From Leptobrachium leishanense (Eukaryota; Chordata; Amphibia; Anura; Megophryidae), in contig CM019069.1 in NCBI GenBank assembly GCA_009667805.1, positions 52,264,422 through 52,328,421 on the forward strand: DNA of 64,000 bases, given 5' to 3'. Below, one piece after another: positions 1-11,012 of the stretch; position 1 is the first letter of the stretch; each line of letters starts with the position of its first letter. Under the pieces are notes generated by a model. That model had not been told where the DNA came from and made no database searches. It worked only from the letters and a program-made list of their open reading frames with translations. The position numbers and the translations under genes were made by a program.

Positions 1-437
1 GTTTTGGAGTTGAGAAAGTGTAACCCTTTTCTTTGCTAGAAATCTGAGATGTACTTTTTATAGTCAAGCGGATTAAATGAGCCTTCTCTAGCGCAGGACC
101 TCTACAGCCTATACACTATGGAACCAGTCAGCCTTAATAAAGGAGTTTCAGCAACAGCTTCGAGTTCCTGAGATGACAGCAGTTACTATGCTGGTAGTGA
201 GCAGCTTCCCCAAGGCTAGTTACAGCTGAAATAACGAAGACAGTCTAGCAAGAGAGCAAGAACTTTTGGCGTCTCCTAGAATGCTAGCTACTACAGGTGT
301 GACCAAAAGCCAATAGGTCTAGCAGTGAGACCTGAAATCAGGGGCCCTAAGGATAGGTAAGGAGTGCTTTCATTCTAGTCAAACCAATTGGAAGTGGGGT
401 CTTCATTTAGGAATACTGACTGCTTCTCAATTTACAG
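1..437 (+). other. Non-coding flank, possibly intron or 3' UTR of a plus-strand neighbour
   Basis: No open frame of note and no recognisable repeat. It leads into a good splice acceptor (pyrimidine-rich stretch ending TTTACAG at 431-437), so it may be an intron or alternatively retained 3' UTR of a plus-strand gene lying to the left. In vertebrates the gene convergent with NFE2L2 on this side is HNRNPA3. That identity is inference from synteny, not from sequence. Confidence 0.3.
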
Positions 438-510
438 GAGCCTTTTGGTGCCAGCCTCTTCTGAGTGAGACCAAACATGGTGGATTTCAAGGTTATGCAA
501 GACATCCCTG
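438..510 (+). other. Candidate spliced non-coding exon (73 nt)
   Basis: The segment is bounded by a strong acceptor (TTTACAG, ending 437) and a consensus donor (G|GTAAGT, from 511). It contains a short ATG-led frame (from 477) that I do not believe is coding. The sequence looks unlike the transposons around it. It may be a 3' UTR exon of the convergent neighbour; hnRNP A/B genes are known to have spliced 3' UTRs. An isolated pair of splice sites can arise by chance, so confidence is low. Confidence 0.3.
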
Positions 511-1059
511 GTAAGTAATGGCTTCATATTTTTTTTTTTTTTTTTTTGGGACACCACCACTAAAATGTTTAGTATTTTTATGTTGCCGATATCTTGCATG
601 CGCTTTTTTCTTTAAATCTTGGGGGGGGGGGGGGTAGTAGTAGATGTCCCTTTTTAAGCTTGCTGTCCTCTCTTATCTCAGCCTGGAGAACAATATACCT
701 CCCACTGCCTTATCTAAACATTCCCTTATCCACCTCATTGAACTGTTGAATAATGGTGATTTTAAATGAACTAGGGCCACGAAGCAAAGCTTTTGGTAAA
801 TGTTGCTTCATGGGGAAATACAAAAATGGAAATAAGATAAAAACCTTGTTTTATATTCTTTTTACGTGCAATCATTTCATTACAATGTGGATTTATTTGT
901 ATTGCACAAGTAATCTAGTTACAGCTTGTGTAAGTGAAGTGTCCCTTTAAAACCAGTTTTGGCCTCTCATATTGCTCCTCCAGATGTGACCTATTGCCAG
1001 CTTCCTCTAACCCGAAGCAGTCACTCAACCATCCAGTCATGCCAACGGCTCATAAGGTT
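511..1059. other. Intergenic or intronic sequence with homopolymers
   Basis: Contains a poly-T run (about 529-547) and a poly-G run (about 620-634). I see no gene or recognisable element here. Confidence 0.5.
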
Positions 1060-2490
1060 GTCATTATCCACCTTACCAGTTGATCTTTCAGCTGCACCTC
1101 AGACTTTTCTCTGGGTCCCTATTAATAGAATTTGAGTTTAAAAATCCTTATCCTGACAAAGCCCTTACTAACTCTGCTCCCTATTATGCGCTATATTGCC
1201 AAAAGTATTCGCTCACCTGCCTTGACTCGCATATGAACTCTAATGACATCCCATTCCTAATCCATAGGGTTAAATATGACGTCGGTCCACCCGTTGCAGC
1301 TATAACAGCTTCAACTCTTTTGGGAAGCCTGTCCACAAGGTTTAGGAGTGTTTATGGGGATTTTTGACCATTCTTCCAGAAGCGCATTTGTGAGGTCACA
1401 CACTGATGTTGGATGAGAAGGCCTGGCTCTCAGTCTCTGCTCTAATGCATCCCAAAGGTGTTCTGTCGCGGTGAGGTCAGGACTCTGTGCAGGCCAGTCA
1501 AGTTCATCCACACCAGACTGTCACCCATGTCTTTATGGACCTTGCTTTGTGCACTGGTGCACAGTCATGTTGGAAGAGGAAGGGGCCAGCTCCAAACTGT
1601 TCCCACAAAGTTGGGAGCATGGAGTTGTCCAAAATGTCTTGGTATGCTGAAGTATTCATAGTTCCTTTCACTGCAACAAAGGGGCCAAGCCCAGCTACTG
1701 AAAATCAACCCCACACCATAATCCCCTTCCACCAAACTTTACACTTGGCACAATGCGGTCAGACAAGTAACGTTCTCCTGGCAACCGCCAGACTATCCAT
1801 CAGATTGCCAGATGGAGAAGCGCGATTCGTCACTCCAGAGATTGCATCTCCACTGCTCGAGTCCAGTGGTGGTGTGCTTTACACCACTGCATCCAAAGCT
1901 TTGCATTGCACTTGATGATGTATGGCTTGGATGCAGCTGCTCGGCCATGGAAACCCATTCCATGAAGCTCTCCACGCACTGTTCTTGAGCTAATCTGAAG
2001 GCCACATGAAGTTTGGAGGTCTGTAGCAATTGACTCTGCAGAAAGTTGGCGACCTCTTTGCACTATGCGCCTCAGCATCCGCTGACCCCGCTCTGTCAGT
2101 TTACATGGCCTACCACTTCGTGGCTGAGTTGCTGTCGTCGTTCCCAAACACTTCCACGTTCTTATAATACAGTTGACTGTGGAATATTTAGGAGCGAGGA
2201 AATTTCACGATCGGATGCCATCTGTGCAACAAATCCAATCACAGTTCCACTCTGGAATTCACTGAGCTCCGGAGAGCGACCCAGTCTGCATGCCTAGGTG
2301 CTTGATTTTTATATACCTGTGGCCATCGAAGTGATTGGAACACCTGATTCTGATTATTTGGATGGATGAGTGAATACTTTTTGCAATATAGTGTATGTCC
2401 TGTCCCCCAAATCATCAAATATACTCCAGCCAACTTCCTAAGATCAGTGACCTGCACCATGAAGCTCCTATCACTGCTTCCTCCCATGCT
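1060..2490 (+). repeat. L2-group LINE 3' fragment, split by a Tc1 element
   Basis: The flanks of the Tc1 element (about 1060-1184 and 2396-2490) join into the RT C-terminal part of an L2-like LINE. The plus strand encodes a 'KALTNSAP' type segment followed by sequence matching the 'YTPARSLRSV' region of the copy at 32.3 kb. The order of the two halves matches that copy, so the LINE predates the Tc1 insertion. It is 5' truncated and decayed. Confidence 0.65.
1185..2395 (-). mobile_element. Tc1/mariner DNA transposon, decayed, inserted in an L2 fragment
   Basis: The ends are inverted repeats built on CTATATTGCCAAAAGTATTC at the left and AATACTTTTTGCAATATAG at the right, flanked by TA (1185-1186 and 2394-2395). 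The minus strand encodes a Tc1 transposase in pieces. These are an N-terminal helix-turn-helix part (about 2147-1830, with 'RSGRPCKLTERGQ'), a catalytic Asp region ('SDESRF', near 1830), a second Asp ('QHDCAPVHKA', about 1575-1545) and the C-terminal 'DWPAQSPDL...EHLWD' with the catalytic Glu (about 1510-1440). The pieces lie in different frames with stops, so the copy is dead. The length, about 1.2 kb, is normal for the family. Confidence 0.85.
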
Positions 2491-2496
2491 AGAAAA

Positions 2497-3668
2497 GAGA
2501 CACAGGTGGTGCAGTAGACATTGCTTATTTAGATTTCAGTAAGGCTTTTGATACTGTTCCGCATAGAAGGCTTATCAATAAATTGCAATCTTTGAGCTTG
2601 GATTCCAATATTGTTGCATGGATTAGGCAGTGGCTGGGTGACAGGCAACAGAGGGTTGTGGTAAATGGAGTTTATTCGGCGCAAGGTCTTGTTACCAGTG
2701 GGGTACCTCAGGGGTCAGTACTTGGACCCATTCTATTTAATATTTTTATTAGTGATATTGCAGAAGGTATTAATGGAAAAGTGTGTGTCTTTTTGCTGAT
2801 ACAAAGATTTGCAACAGGGTTGACGTTCCTGGAGAGATCAGCCAAATGACAAATGATTTAGGTAAATTAAAAAAAATGGTCGGAGCTGTGGCAATTGAGT
2901 TTTAATGTGGATAAGTGCAAGATAATGCACCTGGGACGTAAAAACCCAAAGGCTGAATATAGAATATTTGATCCAGTCCTAACCTCAACATCTGAGGGTT
3001 GGGATTTAGGGGTTATTAGTTCAGAGGATCTAAAGGGAAGTAGTCAATGTAATAGAGCAGCAGGAAATGCTAGCAGAATGCTGGGTTGTGTAGGGAGAGG
3101 TATTAGCAGTAGGAAAAGGGAAGTGCTCATGCCACTGTACAGAGCACTGGTGAGACCTCACTTGGAGTACTGTGTGCAGTACTGGAGACCGTATCTCCAG
3201 AAGGATATAGACATCTTAGAGCGAGTTCAGAGAAGGGCTACTAAAATGGTGTACGGCTTGAAGGAGAAAAGTTACCAGGAAAGGCTTAATGATCTTAACA
3301 TGTACAGCTTGGAAAAAAGAGGAGATATGATAGAAACATTTTAAATACGTAAAGGGAATCCACAAGGTAGAGGAAGGGAGTATATTTAAAAGGAAACAAA
3401 GTAGCAAGAGGACATAGTCTTAGATTAGAGGGGCAAAGGTTTAAAAGTAACATCAGAAAGCATTATTTTACTGAGAGGGTGGTGGATACATGGAACAGCC
3501 TTCCAGTTGAAGTGGTAGAGGCCAAAACAGTAATTGAATTTAAGCAGGCATGGGATAGGCATAAGGCTATCCTAAACAAAAGATAAATCCAGGTAAAGTA
3601 TCCATGTAATTGGGCAGACTAGATGGGCCGAAAGGTTCTTATCTGCCGACATTTTTCTATGATTCTAG
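2497..3668 (+). mobile_element. CR1 LINE 3' fragment (RT to tail), broken frames
   Basis: Encodes the core of a CR1-clade reverse transcriptase: '[13 protein letters not shown]' at about 2530, then '[19 protein letters not shown]' (2697-2755), then the thumb and C-terminal region ('NVDKCKIMHLGRK', 'LVRPHLEYCVQYWRPYLQKD'). It ends in the CR1 3' UTR and a TCTATGATTCT tail at about 3655-3668, which is typical of CR1. Frameshifts near 2840 and 3340 break it. It lacks the endonuclease region, so it is a 5'-truncated insertion. It shares a 9-nt deletion near 3320 with the copy at 7.0 kb. Confidence 0.85.
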
Positions 3669-3844
3669 GACTTCTCACTTGCAGCTCACACCCCCAAAGA
3701 GGTGTCTGTTCAAGGAAGTGTAATGGCCAGCTCACTAAATTGTACTTGACAAACTATTGCCATTGTTTGACTCTGTAGTTACAGGATTTGTTGCTAGAGG
3801 CAGGATTTCTATGCATAGCTGCAAATCCTTACTATGCCACTTCA

Positions 3845-4017
3845 CTATATAGCAGTGGTTCCCAACCGCAGTCCTAAAGTCCCCCTAACAGGCCAGAGTT
3901 ATTGCCTTGGGGAAATGCAGACTGAATCCTGCTATCACCTGTGCTGTGCTTCAGATATCTGGAAAACCTGACCTGGTAGGGGCACTTGAGGACTGCTGTT
4001 GAACCACTGCTATATAG
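3845..4017. mobile_element. hAT-type MITE with perfect 8-bp target duplication
   Basis: The element runs 3853-4009, from CAGTGGTTCCCAACC to GTTGAACCACTG (imperfect terminal inverted repeats). It is flanked on both sides by CTATATAG (3845-3852 and 4010-4017), an exact 8-bp duplication as expected for hAT transposons. It has no coding capacity. Related copies, interrupted by other elements, lie at about 13.69-15.76 kb and 42.07-42.96 kb. Confidence 0.85.
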
Positions 4018-4544
4018 GAGCGCTCTTGGTCTTGTAAATTTTTATTTGACTAAACTGTCCCCACAAATAATTCTTTGACCTTTTGTTGGGGGGGCTTTAT
4101 TCGTGTGGGGGGATATTCTTGACTTTAAAGATGTGTGAACTGTAGAGATGCTAATTATGTAACACTCTTGTAGTGAACAGGTCTACTGTATGAAGGAGCA
4201 GCCAATACTTGTGGCTTATGGCTAATGGAAGAACCAGCAAAATTCAGTCTAAAACTGATATTTGAAAGCTGCATGTTAATAAAGATATTAAACAGGTTGG
4301 TACTTGATAAGCTGTGTTTACCAACCCAACCTCAATAATTTGCTTTTCTTGAGCTTGTATACAAGAACATTCCCTATGAATGCAACGACCCATGTTTATA
4401 AAAAAATACTGTAATCTAGTGTGCATGCGCAAAAATTATTAAATAACCATGACCTCATAAGCTACATGCAGTCAAAGTAAACCATGCTTGTTTGACACAA
4501 AATCTCAAGATTCCCATGATTCTTGCATAGGGTTTTCTCTTCAG
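4018..4544. other. Unannotated intergenic sequence
   Basis: AT-rich sequence with a short G-run near 4087. I see no gene or recognisable repeat. Confidence 0.5.
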
Positions 4545-4696
4545 CAGGGTTATTCAGAGAGCGGTGAAAATTCTAGATCAAAATAGCCAAACCAGAAAAA
4601 TTCTCCCATTTATCTCCCTTTCCAAATTGGCTGTTTTGACGTATAATTTTCACTTCTCCTGCCATTCTCATGATTTTCACCTCTCTGAATGACCAA
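4545..4696. mobile_element. Partial MITE of the CAGGGTTATTCA family
   Basis: Starts CAGGGTTATTCAGAGAG and ends near CTCTGAATGACCAATAAC, an inverted but eroded copy of the start. It is short compared with the full copy at 4821-5626. Confidence 0.55.
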
Positions 4697-4820
4697 TAAC
4701 GTTTCCATTATTCTGTGTAAATAGGCTCGCTCCTTGATTCTCAGAAGCACATATTCCTGCAAAAAGCTGACCTACAAGGATCTGCAAAGCACCACATTGC
4801 ATTCTAGTATTTATCAGTAA

Positions 4821-5626
4821 CAGGGTTACTCAAAGAGATGCGACTGGCTGCCGAAAGGTAACCGAACGCTGAAATTCAGCGTTTGGTTACCTTTCCTGGC
4901 CATTCGTTTATTCAGAGACATACGGTGCCTGTTTGAGGGCAGTGAAATTCCCATAGCTTCATCTGTTCGGAGAACAAAAGCCAGCAGTGAAAAGTTGCTG
5001 AAATGCCCTGCCATTCAGTTGCTTCATGTGGCTGATTTTATTCAGGCAAATTCCATAGGCTTCAATGTTAAAAATATTCCCGTTTTTAATTCAAATATCT
5101 AATAAACCGTTGATTTATAATATTCTGCAGTAAAAAGTCTCTTTATTGATTTTTATTTTTTAGGATCCTTTTTAAGCATTTTTCGGGATTTTTTTTGCAA
5201 ACTTTTTTAAATGTTTTTCTGTAACAGCCCTTTTTATTATCTTACATATGAGGTCCAATGAATATTTAAGACATTTTCACTCAGTGGTTTGTTTGCAAAC
5301 AGCGTTTCACTTTTCAAACGTACTGTTTTGGTTTTTTGGGGTTTTTTTCACTCCATTTGTCTGCGGTGTTGGGTTTTTCCGGCGGCTGCTCTGTGCTGTG
5401 ATTTGCTCATGCTCGGGTTAATCCAGATGTTTTTGTTTCGGTGTGCATTCGCCTGGGTTTTGCAGTGAGTGTTCGTCAGGTTTTCGGCGGCTTTTCCCAG
5501 CACTACGATGGCCCTGTGGTGCTTGCTGAATATACTGCAGGGTCGCTGAAATGAGATCGCCGAATTAAAGTGAAGGAAAAGTCACCGAAAGTGCAGTGAC
5601 TTTTTGATTCTCTTTGAATAACCCTG
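4821..5626. mobile_element. MITE, CAGGGTTATTCA family, full length
   Basis: Terminal inverted repeats CAGGGTTACTCAAAGAG (4821 on) and CTTTGAATAACCCTG (ending 5626) flank 806 bp of non-coding sequence. The flanking triplet TAA occurs on both sides (4818-4820 and 5627-5629), consistent with a 3-bp duplication. The interior is an imperfect fold-back: a GCGTTCGGTTACCTTTC-like stretch recurs inverted near 4850-4900. Other copies are at 17968, 25512, 47126 and 52057. Confidence 0.75.
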
Positions 5627-5629
5627 TAA

Positions 5630-7032
5630 ATGTTCACATGAGGTCTTATTTCGGTTAAAGCAAGGGGAACCTTCTGCACGCAGTTTGTGGACTAGTTGGC
5701 TTAAAGAAATGTTACTATCATACAGGTGCCTTCGCACTGCTTGTTGACAGATTGCACTATAGAATATTCACTGATGCACTTTTTCTCTTTTCCTAGGGGG
5801 AAGAACTGTGCCATGTAAAATGAGATTGCGACAGTGTCAATCATTTCCCATCTGTGAATGTGTTCTTGAGGCTTATATAAAGCACGTTCGAGTCTCCCCA
5901 AACCATCCCGACTCTTGAACAATACATAAAGCAATAAAGATGTAAACATGAACAGATACTATGTAGGTTTTGGTTATTGTAAATTCCTAGACTGAGACTT
6001 GTTTTTTAAAAAACTTATTTTAGTAACGTATTAACAGGATACTTTGTGCCATTTTTAACCAGTGAATTTTTAATGCATTGTTCAAATATAGAAATAAAAG
6101 ACTAAAAAAAAAAAAAAAAACTGGGTTCTTCCATGCATTGTTGGCTTTGTGTATTCTGTGGGTTCCCCTTCTTCAGTTTCTCTAGCTCCAGATGGCAGAC
6201 AAGGTTTGTTCTTATTGTTTCATTACACATAACTGGCAGGCAGTTGCAATCTCCTATTTTGATACGTTCTGTGCAAATTTAAAAAATTGTAACCAGGTGT
6301 GCTGTGGAATCCATCCATGGTTTCAGCTGCTTTTTGCAGCAGTTCTGGCCAGTAAAGTCCATCCGCCTTCAATATAGAGTCAGGGTGGCTCTACGTTTTG
6401 AGCTTGTTAAAAGAAAAAATGTATGAAAATTATCCCCTGTAAAACGGTGTTACACTAAAAAGGCTCTAATATTGTTCAGAGGAAAATGCAGTCAAATGCT
6501 GATTGAGAAAATTAGGTTAAAAAGCATGAGAAACATGATCAATGGTGATTACCTTTCCTATAAGGTAATTAATGCCTGCTTAAGCGCTGCACTCCACCTA
6601 CCCTATTTTAGCTAATCTGGAAAATTCCCCCCCATGTAGTTCACATAAAACAGCCCATACATAATGTATTCAATGATCTGGTATTGGTACTGCATTGAGG
6701 ATATTAACAGTAATGGATATGATTACTGTAAATGCTAGGTGTGAATTTGTTTTAACTTTTTTTTTTTAATGGAGCCTGGTTACATACATACTTGTCCCTA
6801 CACTATAGCAATGTATTTCAGATTCTTATATTTAATAATGGGATTCAATGTGACTGTGGCCAAAGTACTTCTAATCAGGGTTTTCTTGCGTGTAGATAAG
6901 TTTTTGTATACAGGATGGGCAGAATCCAGTGCTGTTGAAACATATGTTCCAGTCCTATCTCTTGTGCTGTCTAGACAGACAAGGAATGAATTGTTTCAGA
7001 TCAATTTTTGTTTGTTTCGGTGCATTCATTTA
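5630..7032. other. Unannotated intergenic sequence with a poly(A)-type site
   Basis: No protein-coding gene is supported. The 5.9-6.1 kb part is AT-rich and 3'-UTR-like and ends in the AATAAA/A-run listed separately. From 6.2 to 7.0 kb I see nothing recognisable. Confidence 0.45.
6093..6120 (+). terminator. Poly(A) signal followed by A-run
   Basis: AATAAA at 6093-6098 is followed, after AGACT, by a run of 17 A (6104-6120). This could be a genuine polyadenylation site of a plus-strand 3' UTR (perhaps the convergent neighbour of NFE2L2), or the genomic tail of an old retrotransposed sequence. The templated A-run favours the second reading or internal priming. Confidence 0.35.
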
Positions 7033-10000
7033 AACATAGAAAAATGTCAGCAGATAAGAACCTTTCGGCCCATCTAGTCTGCCCAATTACCTGGATACTT
7101 TACCTGGATTTCTTTTTGTTTAGGTTTGCCTATCCCATGCCTGCTTAAATTCAATCACTGTTTTGGCCTCTACCACTTCAACTGGAAGGCTGTTCCATGT
7201 ATCCACCACCCTCTCCGTAAAATAATGCTTCCTGATGTTACTTTTAAACCTTTGCCCCTCTAAGACGATGTCCTCGTTTTGCTACTTTGTTTCCTTTTTA
7301 AATATACTCCCTCTACCTTGTGCATTCCCTTTTACGTATTTAAATGTTTCTATCATATCTCCTCTTTTTTCCAAGCTGTACATGTTAAGATCATTAAGCC
7401 TTTCCTGGTAACTTTTCTCCTTCAAGCCGTACACCATTTTAGTAGCCCTTCTCTGAACTCTCTCTAAGATGTCTATCCTTCTGGAGATACGGTCTCCAGT
7501 ACTGCACACAGTACTCCAAGTGAGGTCTCACCAGTGCTCTGTACAGTGGCATGAGCACTTCCCTTTTCCTACTGCTAATACCTCTCCCTACACAACCAAG
7601 CTTTCTGCTAGCATTTCCTGCTGCTCTATTACATTGACTACTTACCCTTAGGGTCAGACGAACGCGCGTGCAGCCGCACTTTATTACGGCCGTAGTAGCA
7701 GCAAATGACAGGCAATATACAAAGTACGGCCGCACGAAAGTACGTTTGTTTGCCGCTTGCGTTGCCGCATTTTTTTGAGTCAAACTGCTAGTACGGACTT
7801 AGAGTGCGCTGCGTCCGCTAGCGGCATGTGTGTGTGATTAGGAGACGTCAGACGCTGCTAATGTCCGGCCTACATAACGTCCAGACGCAAAAAGTGTTTT
7901 ATTGATCCGTACAAAATCACGGATGAAAATGCGCATCGTATGACCGCTATCGCATATTCCGTGGAATACATCCATTCGTTCGAACGCACTTTTTCACAGA
8001 CGATGCGAAAAATGCGTTAGTCTGACCCTAGCCTTGGATCCTCTGAAATAATAACCCTTACAGTCCTAACCTCAACATCTGAGGAAAGGGATTTATCAAA
8101 TATTCTATATTCAGCCCTTGGGTTATTATCTTGCACTTATCCACATTAGAACTCAATTGCCACAGCTCCGGCCATTTTTTTTAGTTTACCTAAATCATTT
8201 GTCATTTGGCTGATCCCTCCAGGAACGTCAACCCTGTTGCAAATCTTTGTAATCAGCAAAAAGACATCCTTAACCATTAATACCTTCTGCAATATCACTA
8301 ATAAAAATATTAAAGAGAATGGGTCCAAGTACTGACCCCTGAGGTACCCCACTGGTAACAAGACCTTGCGCCGAATAAACTCCATTTACCACAACCCTCT
8401 GTTGCCTGTCACTCAGCCACTGCCTAATCCATTCAACAATATTTGAATCCAAGCTCAAAGATTGCAATTTATTGATAAGCCTTCTATGCGGAACAGTATC
8501 AAAAGCCTTACTGAAATCTAAATAAGCAATGTCTACTGCACCACCTGTGTCTTATTTTTGTTACCCAATCAAAATCAAGATTAGTTTGGCATGATCTCCC
8601 TGAGGTAAACCCATGTTTCTGATCCTGTAATCTGTTTTTAGATGTTCAACAATCCTTTCCTTTAACATGGTTTCCATTTAATTTCCCCATTACTGATGTA
8701 AGACTAACTGGCCTATAGTTCCCCGAGTCTTCCCTACGACCCTTCTGGTAAATGGGCACAACATTTGCTAATTTCCAGTCTTCTGGGACGACTCCCGTTA
8801 AGATTTATTTAACCAATCCTTGCTATTACATCACTGAGCTCTTTATTAATAATTTAGTGTGGATCCCACCAGGCCCCATTGACTTATTTGTCTTTACTTT
8901 AGACAGCTGCTGTAGAACCTCCTCCTCAGGAAACACTAGCGCGACATTTACATATCAGTTTACAAAGGGAGGTCCCTTTTCTTCTGCAAAGACTGAACAA
9001 AAATATTCATTGAGGCAGTCAGCGAGACTTTTATCCTCTTCTACATACCTTCCTTTTTGTTTTTAATGTAATCCTCGTTTTACTTTTCTCGTTTATCTAA
9101 GAAATGTTTTGTCCCCCTTTTTTACTGACTGAGCTATTTTCTCTTCTGCGTGTGCTTTGGAAGCTCTTATAAATTGCTTTGCCTCTTTCTGCCTAATCTT
9201 CTAGGTTTGCCTGAGTTTTATTATTGAATGCTGTCTTTTTGTTCTTCACTATTTTGGCCACTTCTGCAGAGTACCACAGTGGTTTCTTCCCTTTTTTGTT
9301 TTTGCTAACAAGCCAAATGCGATTGCCTGTGGCCTTCAATAATGCTTCCTTTTAATCCCATTTCTCCTGGACTCCCTTTAAACTCCAGTCTGATAATGAC
9401 TCCTTCACACAAAATCTAATTTTAGAAGAATCTGTTCTTTTAAAGTCTAAAACTTTTGTTTTTGTGTGGTGCGGCTCCATCCCTGTTCTTATATTAAACC
9501 ACACTGACTGGTGATCACTAGATCCCAAATTTTCACCACCAACAACGTCGGATACCAAACCTCCATTTGTGAGTATTAAATCCAATATGGCCTCTTTACG
9601 GGTCGGCTCCTCAACTACTTGTGTTAGAGATAATCCCAGTAGGGAGTTTAGAATATTTGTACTCCTGGTGCACCCAGCTGTTTTTGGTTTTCCAGTTCAC
9701 ATCAGGAAGATTAAAGTCCCCCATGATAATAACTTCCCCCTTCATTGCCATTTTGGCTATTTCCTCAACCAGCAGATTATCTAGCTCTTCTACTTGTCCA
9801 GGGGGTCTATAGATCACACCTACACGAGCTACTGTATGATTGCCAAATGTTAGCGTAACCCAAACTGACTGTTCACCTCGCTCACTTTTATTTGGTTCGT
9901 TTTTATGTTGTTTTTCACATACAGGGCCACTCCTCCTCCTCCTTTCCTATTTTCTCTGTCTTTTCTATATAAAGAGTACCCCGGTATTGTTATGTCCCAG

Positions 10001-10098
10001 TTATTTTTCTCAGTAACCGCCACTAAATCTACTTTTTCAGCGCCATCATTGCCTCCAGTTTATTGATTTTATTGACTAAACTGCGAGCATTTATAGAC
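7033..10098 (-). mobile_element. CR1 LINE, long copy with endonuclease and RT, interrupted
   Basis: Minus-strand CR1 about 3 kb long. Its 3' tail lies at 7033 (AACATAGAAAAATG...), the RT C-terminal part at 7280-7640, the RT palm at about 8100-8530 ('[13 protein letters not shown]' near 8330) and the endonuclease domain at about 9350-10098 ('IMGDFNLPDVNW' near 9700 and 'SSDHQSVWFNI' near 9510). It is cut by a MITE at 7651-8033. Several frameshifts and stops make it a pseudogene. Endonuclease homology fades at about 10.1 kb, so it is 5' truncated near the start of ORF2. It is the most complete CR1 copy in the window. Confidence 0.85.
7651..8033. mobile_element. PIF/Harbinger-like MITE inserted in CR1
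   Basis: Starts GGGTCAGACGAACGCGCG and ends GTTAGTCTGACCCTAGCC; the first five bases of the family end (GGCTA) are missing. It is flanked by TTA (7648-7650) and TTG (8034-8036). Other CR1 copies read straight through this point as CCCTTAGATCC, so the empty site is known and the target triplet was TTA. The element is CpG-rich with no coding frame. Confidence 0.85.
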
Positions 10099-10140
10099 AC
10101 GACTCAGCTTGTCTTTTTTTCCCCCGCGTGTTGCTTGCAT

Positions 10141-10470
10141 TTAAGTCAGACGCACGCATTCTGAGCACTGTGTCCGTGCACAACTGACGTACTTTCTGAC
10201 TGATACTGTAGACTTTTTTTTTGGACTGAAGTAGATGGGAAATAAAATCTGTAAAATGAAAAAACATTTTGTCCGTCAAAAATGCAGTCTATCTGGCTTC
10301 ATTCCATCACTCTCTCACAAAGCTACACAGATGTGACACTCTGTGCGTCCATAATAGCGGTTTGACTGTCTTGCCTAAATTGTGTCACGTGCGTCCGCAC
10401 TTCTGTGCGGGTCTCTAATTTTATGCTACGATGGACGTTAATGTGCGGCAACACTGACCTGATCACGGTG
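10141..10470. mobile_element. Degenerate CpG-rich MITE related to the copy at 14205
   Basis: Shares interspersed blocks with the element at 14205-14652: a GTCAGACGCACGCA start, CATTTTGTCCGTCAAAAATGC in the middle, and CAAAGCTACACAG followed by a CTGTGCGTCC-like part. The ends are eroded and no target duplication can be called. Confidence 0.5.
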
Positions 10471-11012
10471 TCTGAACAAAGGCCAGTCTCGGATGAACAA
10501 TCAGTATTTTGTATTCATTCTTATTGGTAAATCCATTTTTTTTTAGTTTAGTTTTTTTTTAACCTTAATCCAAATCTCACCCCCACCCCTGTCTTTGGTG
10601 CCGAAACCTATTTAATACCAAGGACAGCTACGCAGGGTTCACTGGAGTTAAAGTGGCCTTCATACTTGCAGTTTATAGTTCTTACATCCTGGGAGCAGAT
10701 GTCTTCAATTCTCACAGCTCCCTGATGTGGATTTCAGTTTGGGTAGAATAAGCACAAGGGTGGCCAAAGGGAGTCATTTTAGTAATGGCTCAGCAAAACT
10801 GATCATTACAAAAAAATAAATATAAACGAATGGGAGAGCTGAAGGCGTCTATTCAAGTGATGTGACAGGACTATTCCTGCATTACTAAAAGCAATGCTTT
10901 TATTCAGCTTGACACAGCCACCAGTTACATTAGAGCACTGCCAATAGTAAAAAAGGTACACTACCAAAACTGTTTGCTTATAGTTCATCCTAGCTCGGGC
11001 TGCTACCGTATA
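10471..11012. other. Unannotated sequence
   Basis: AT-rich with T-runs near 10540. I see no gene or recognisable repeat. Confidence 0.45.
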
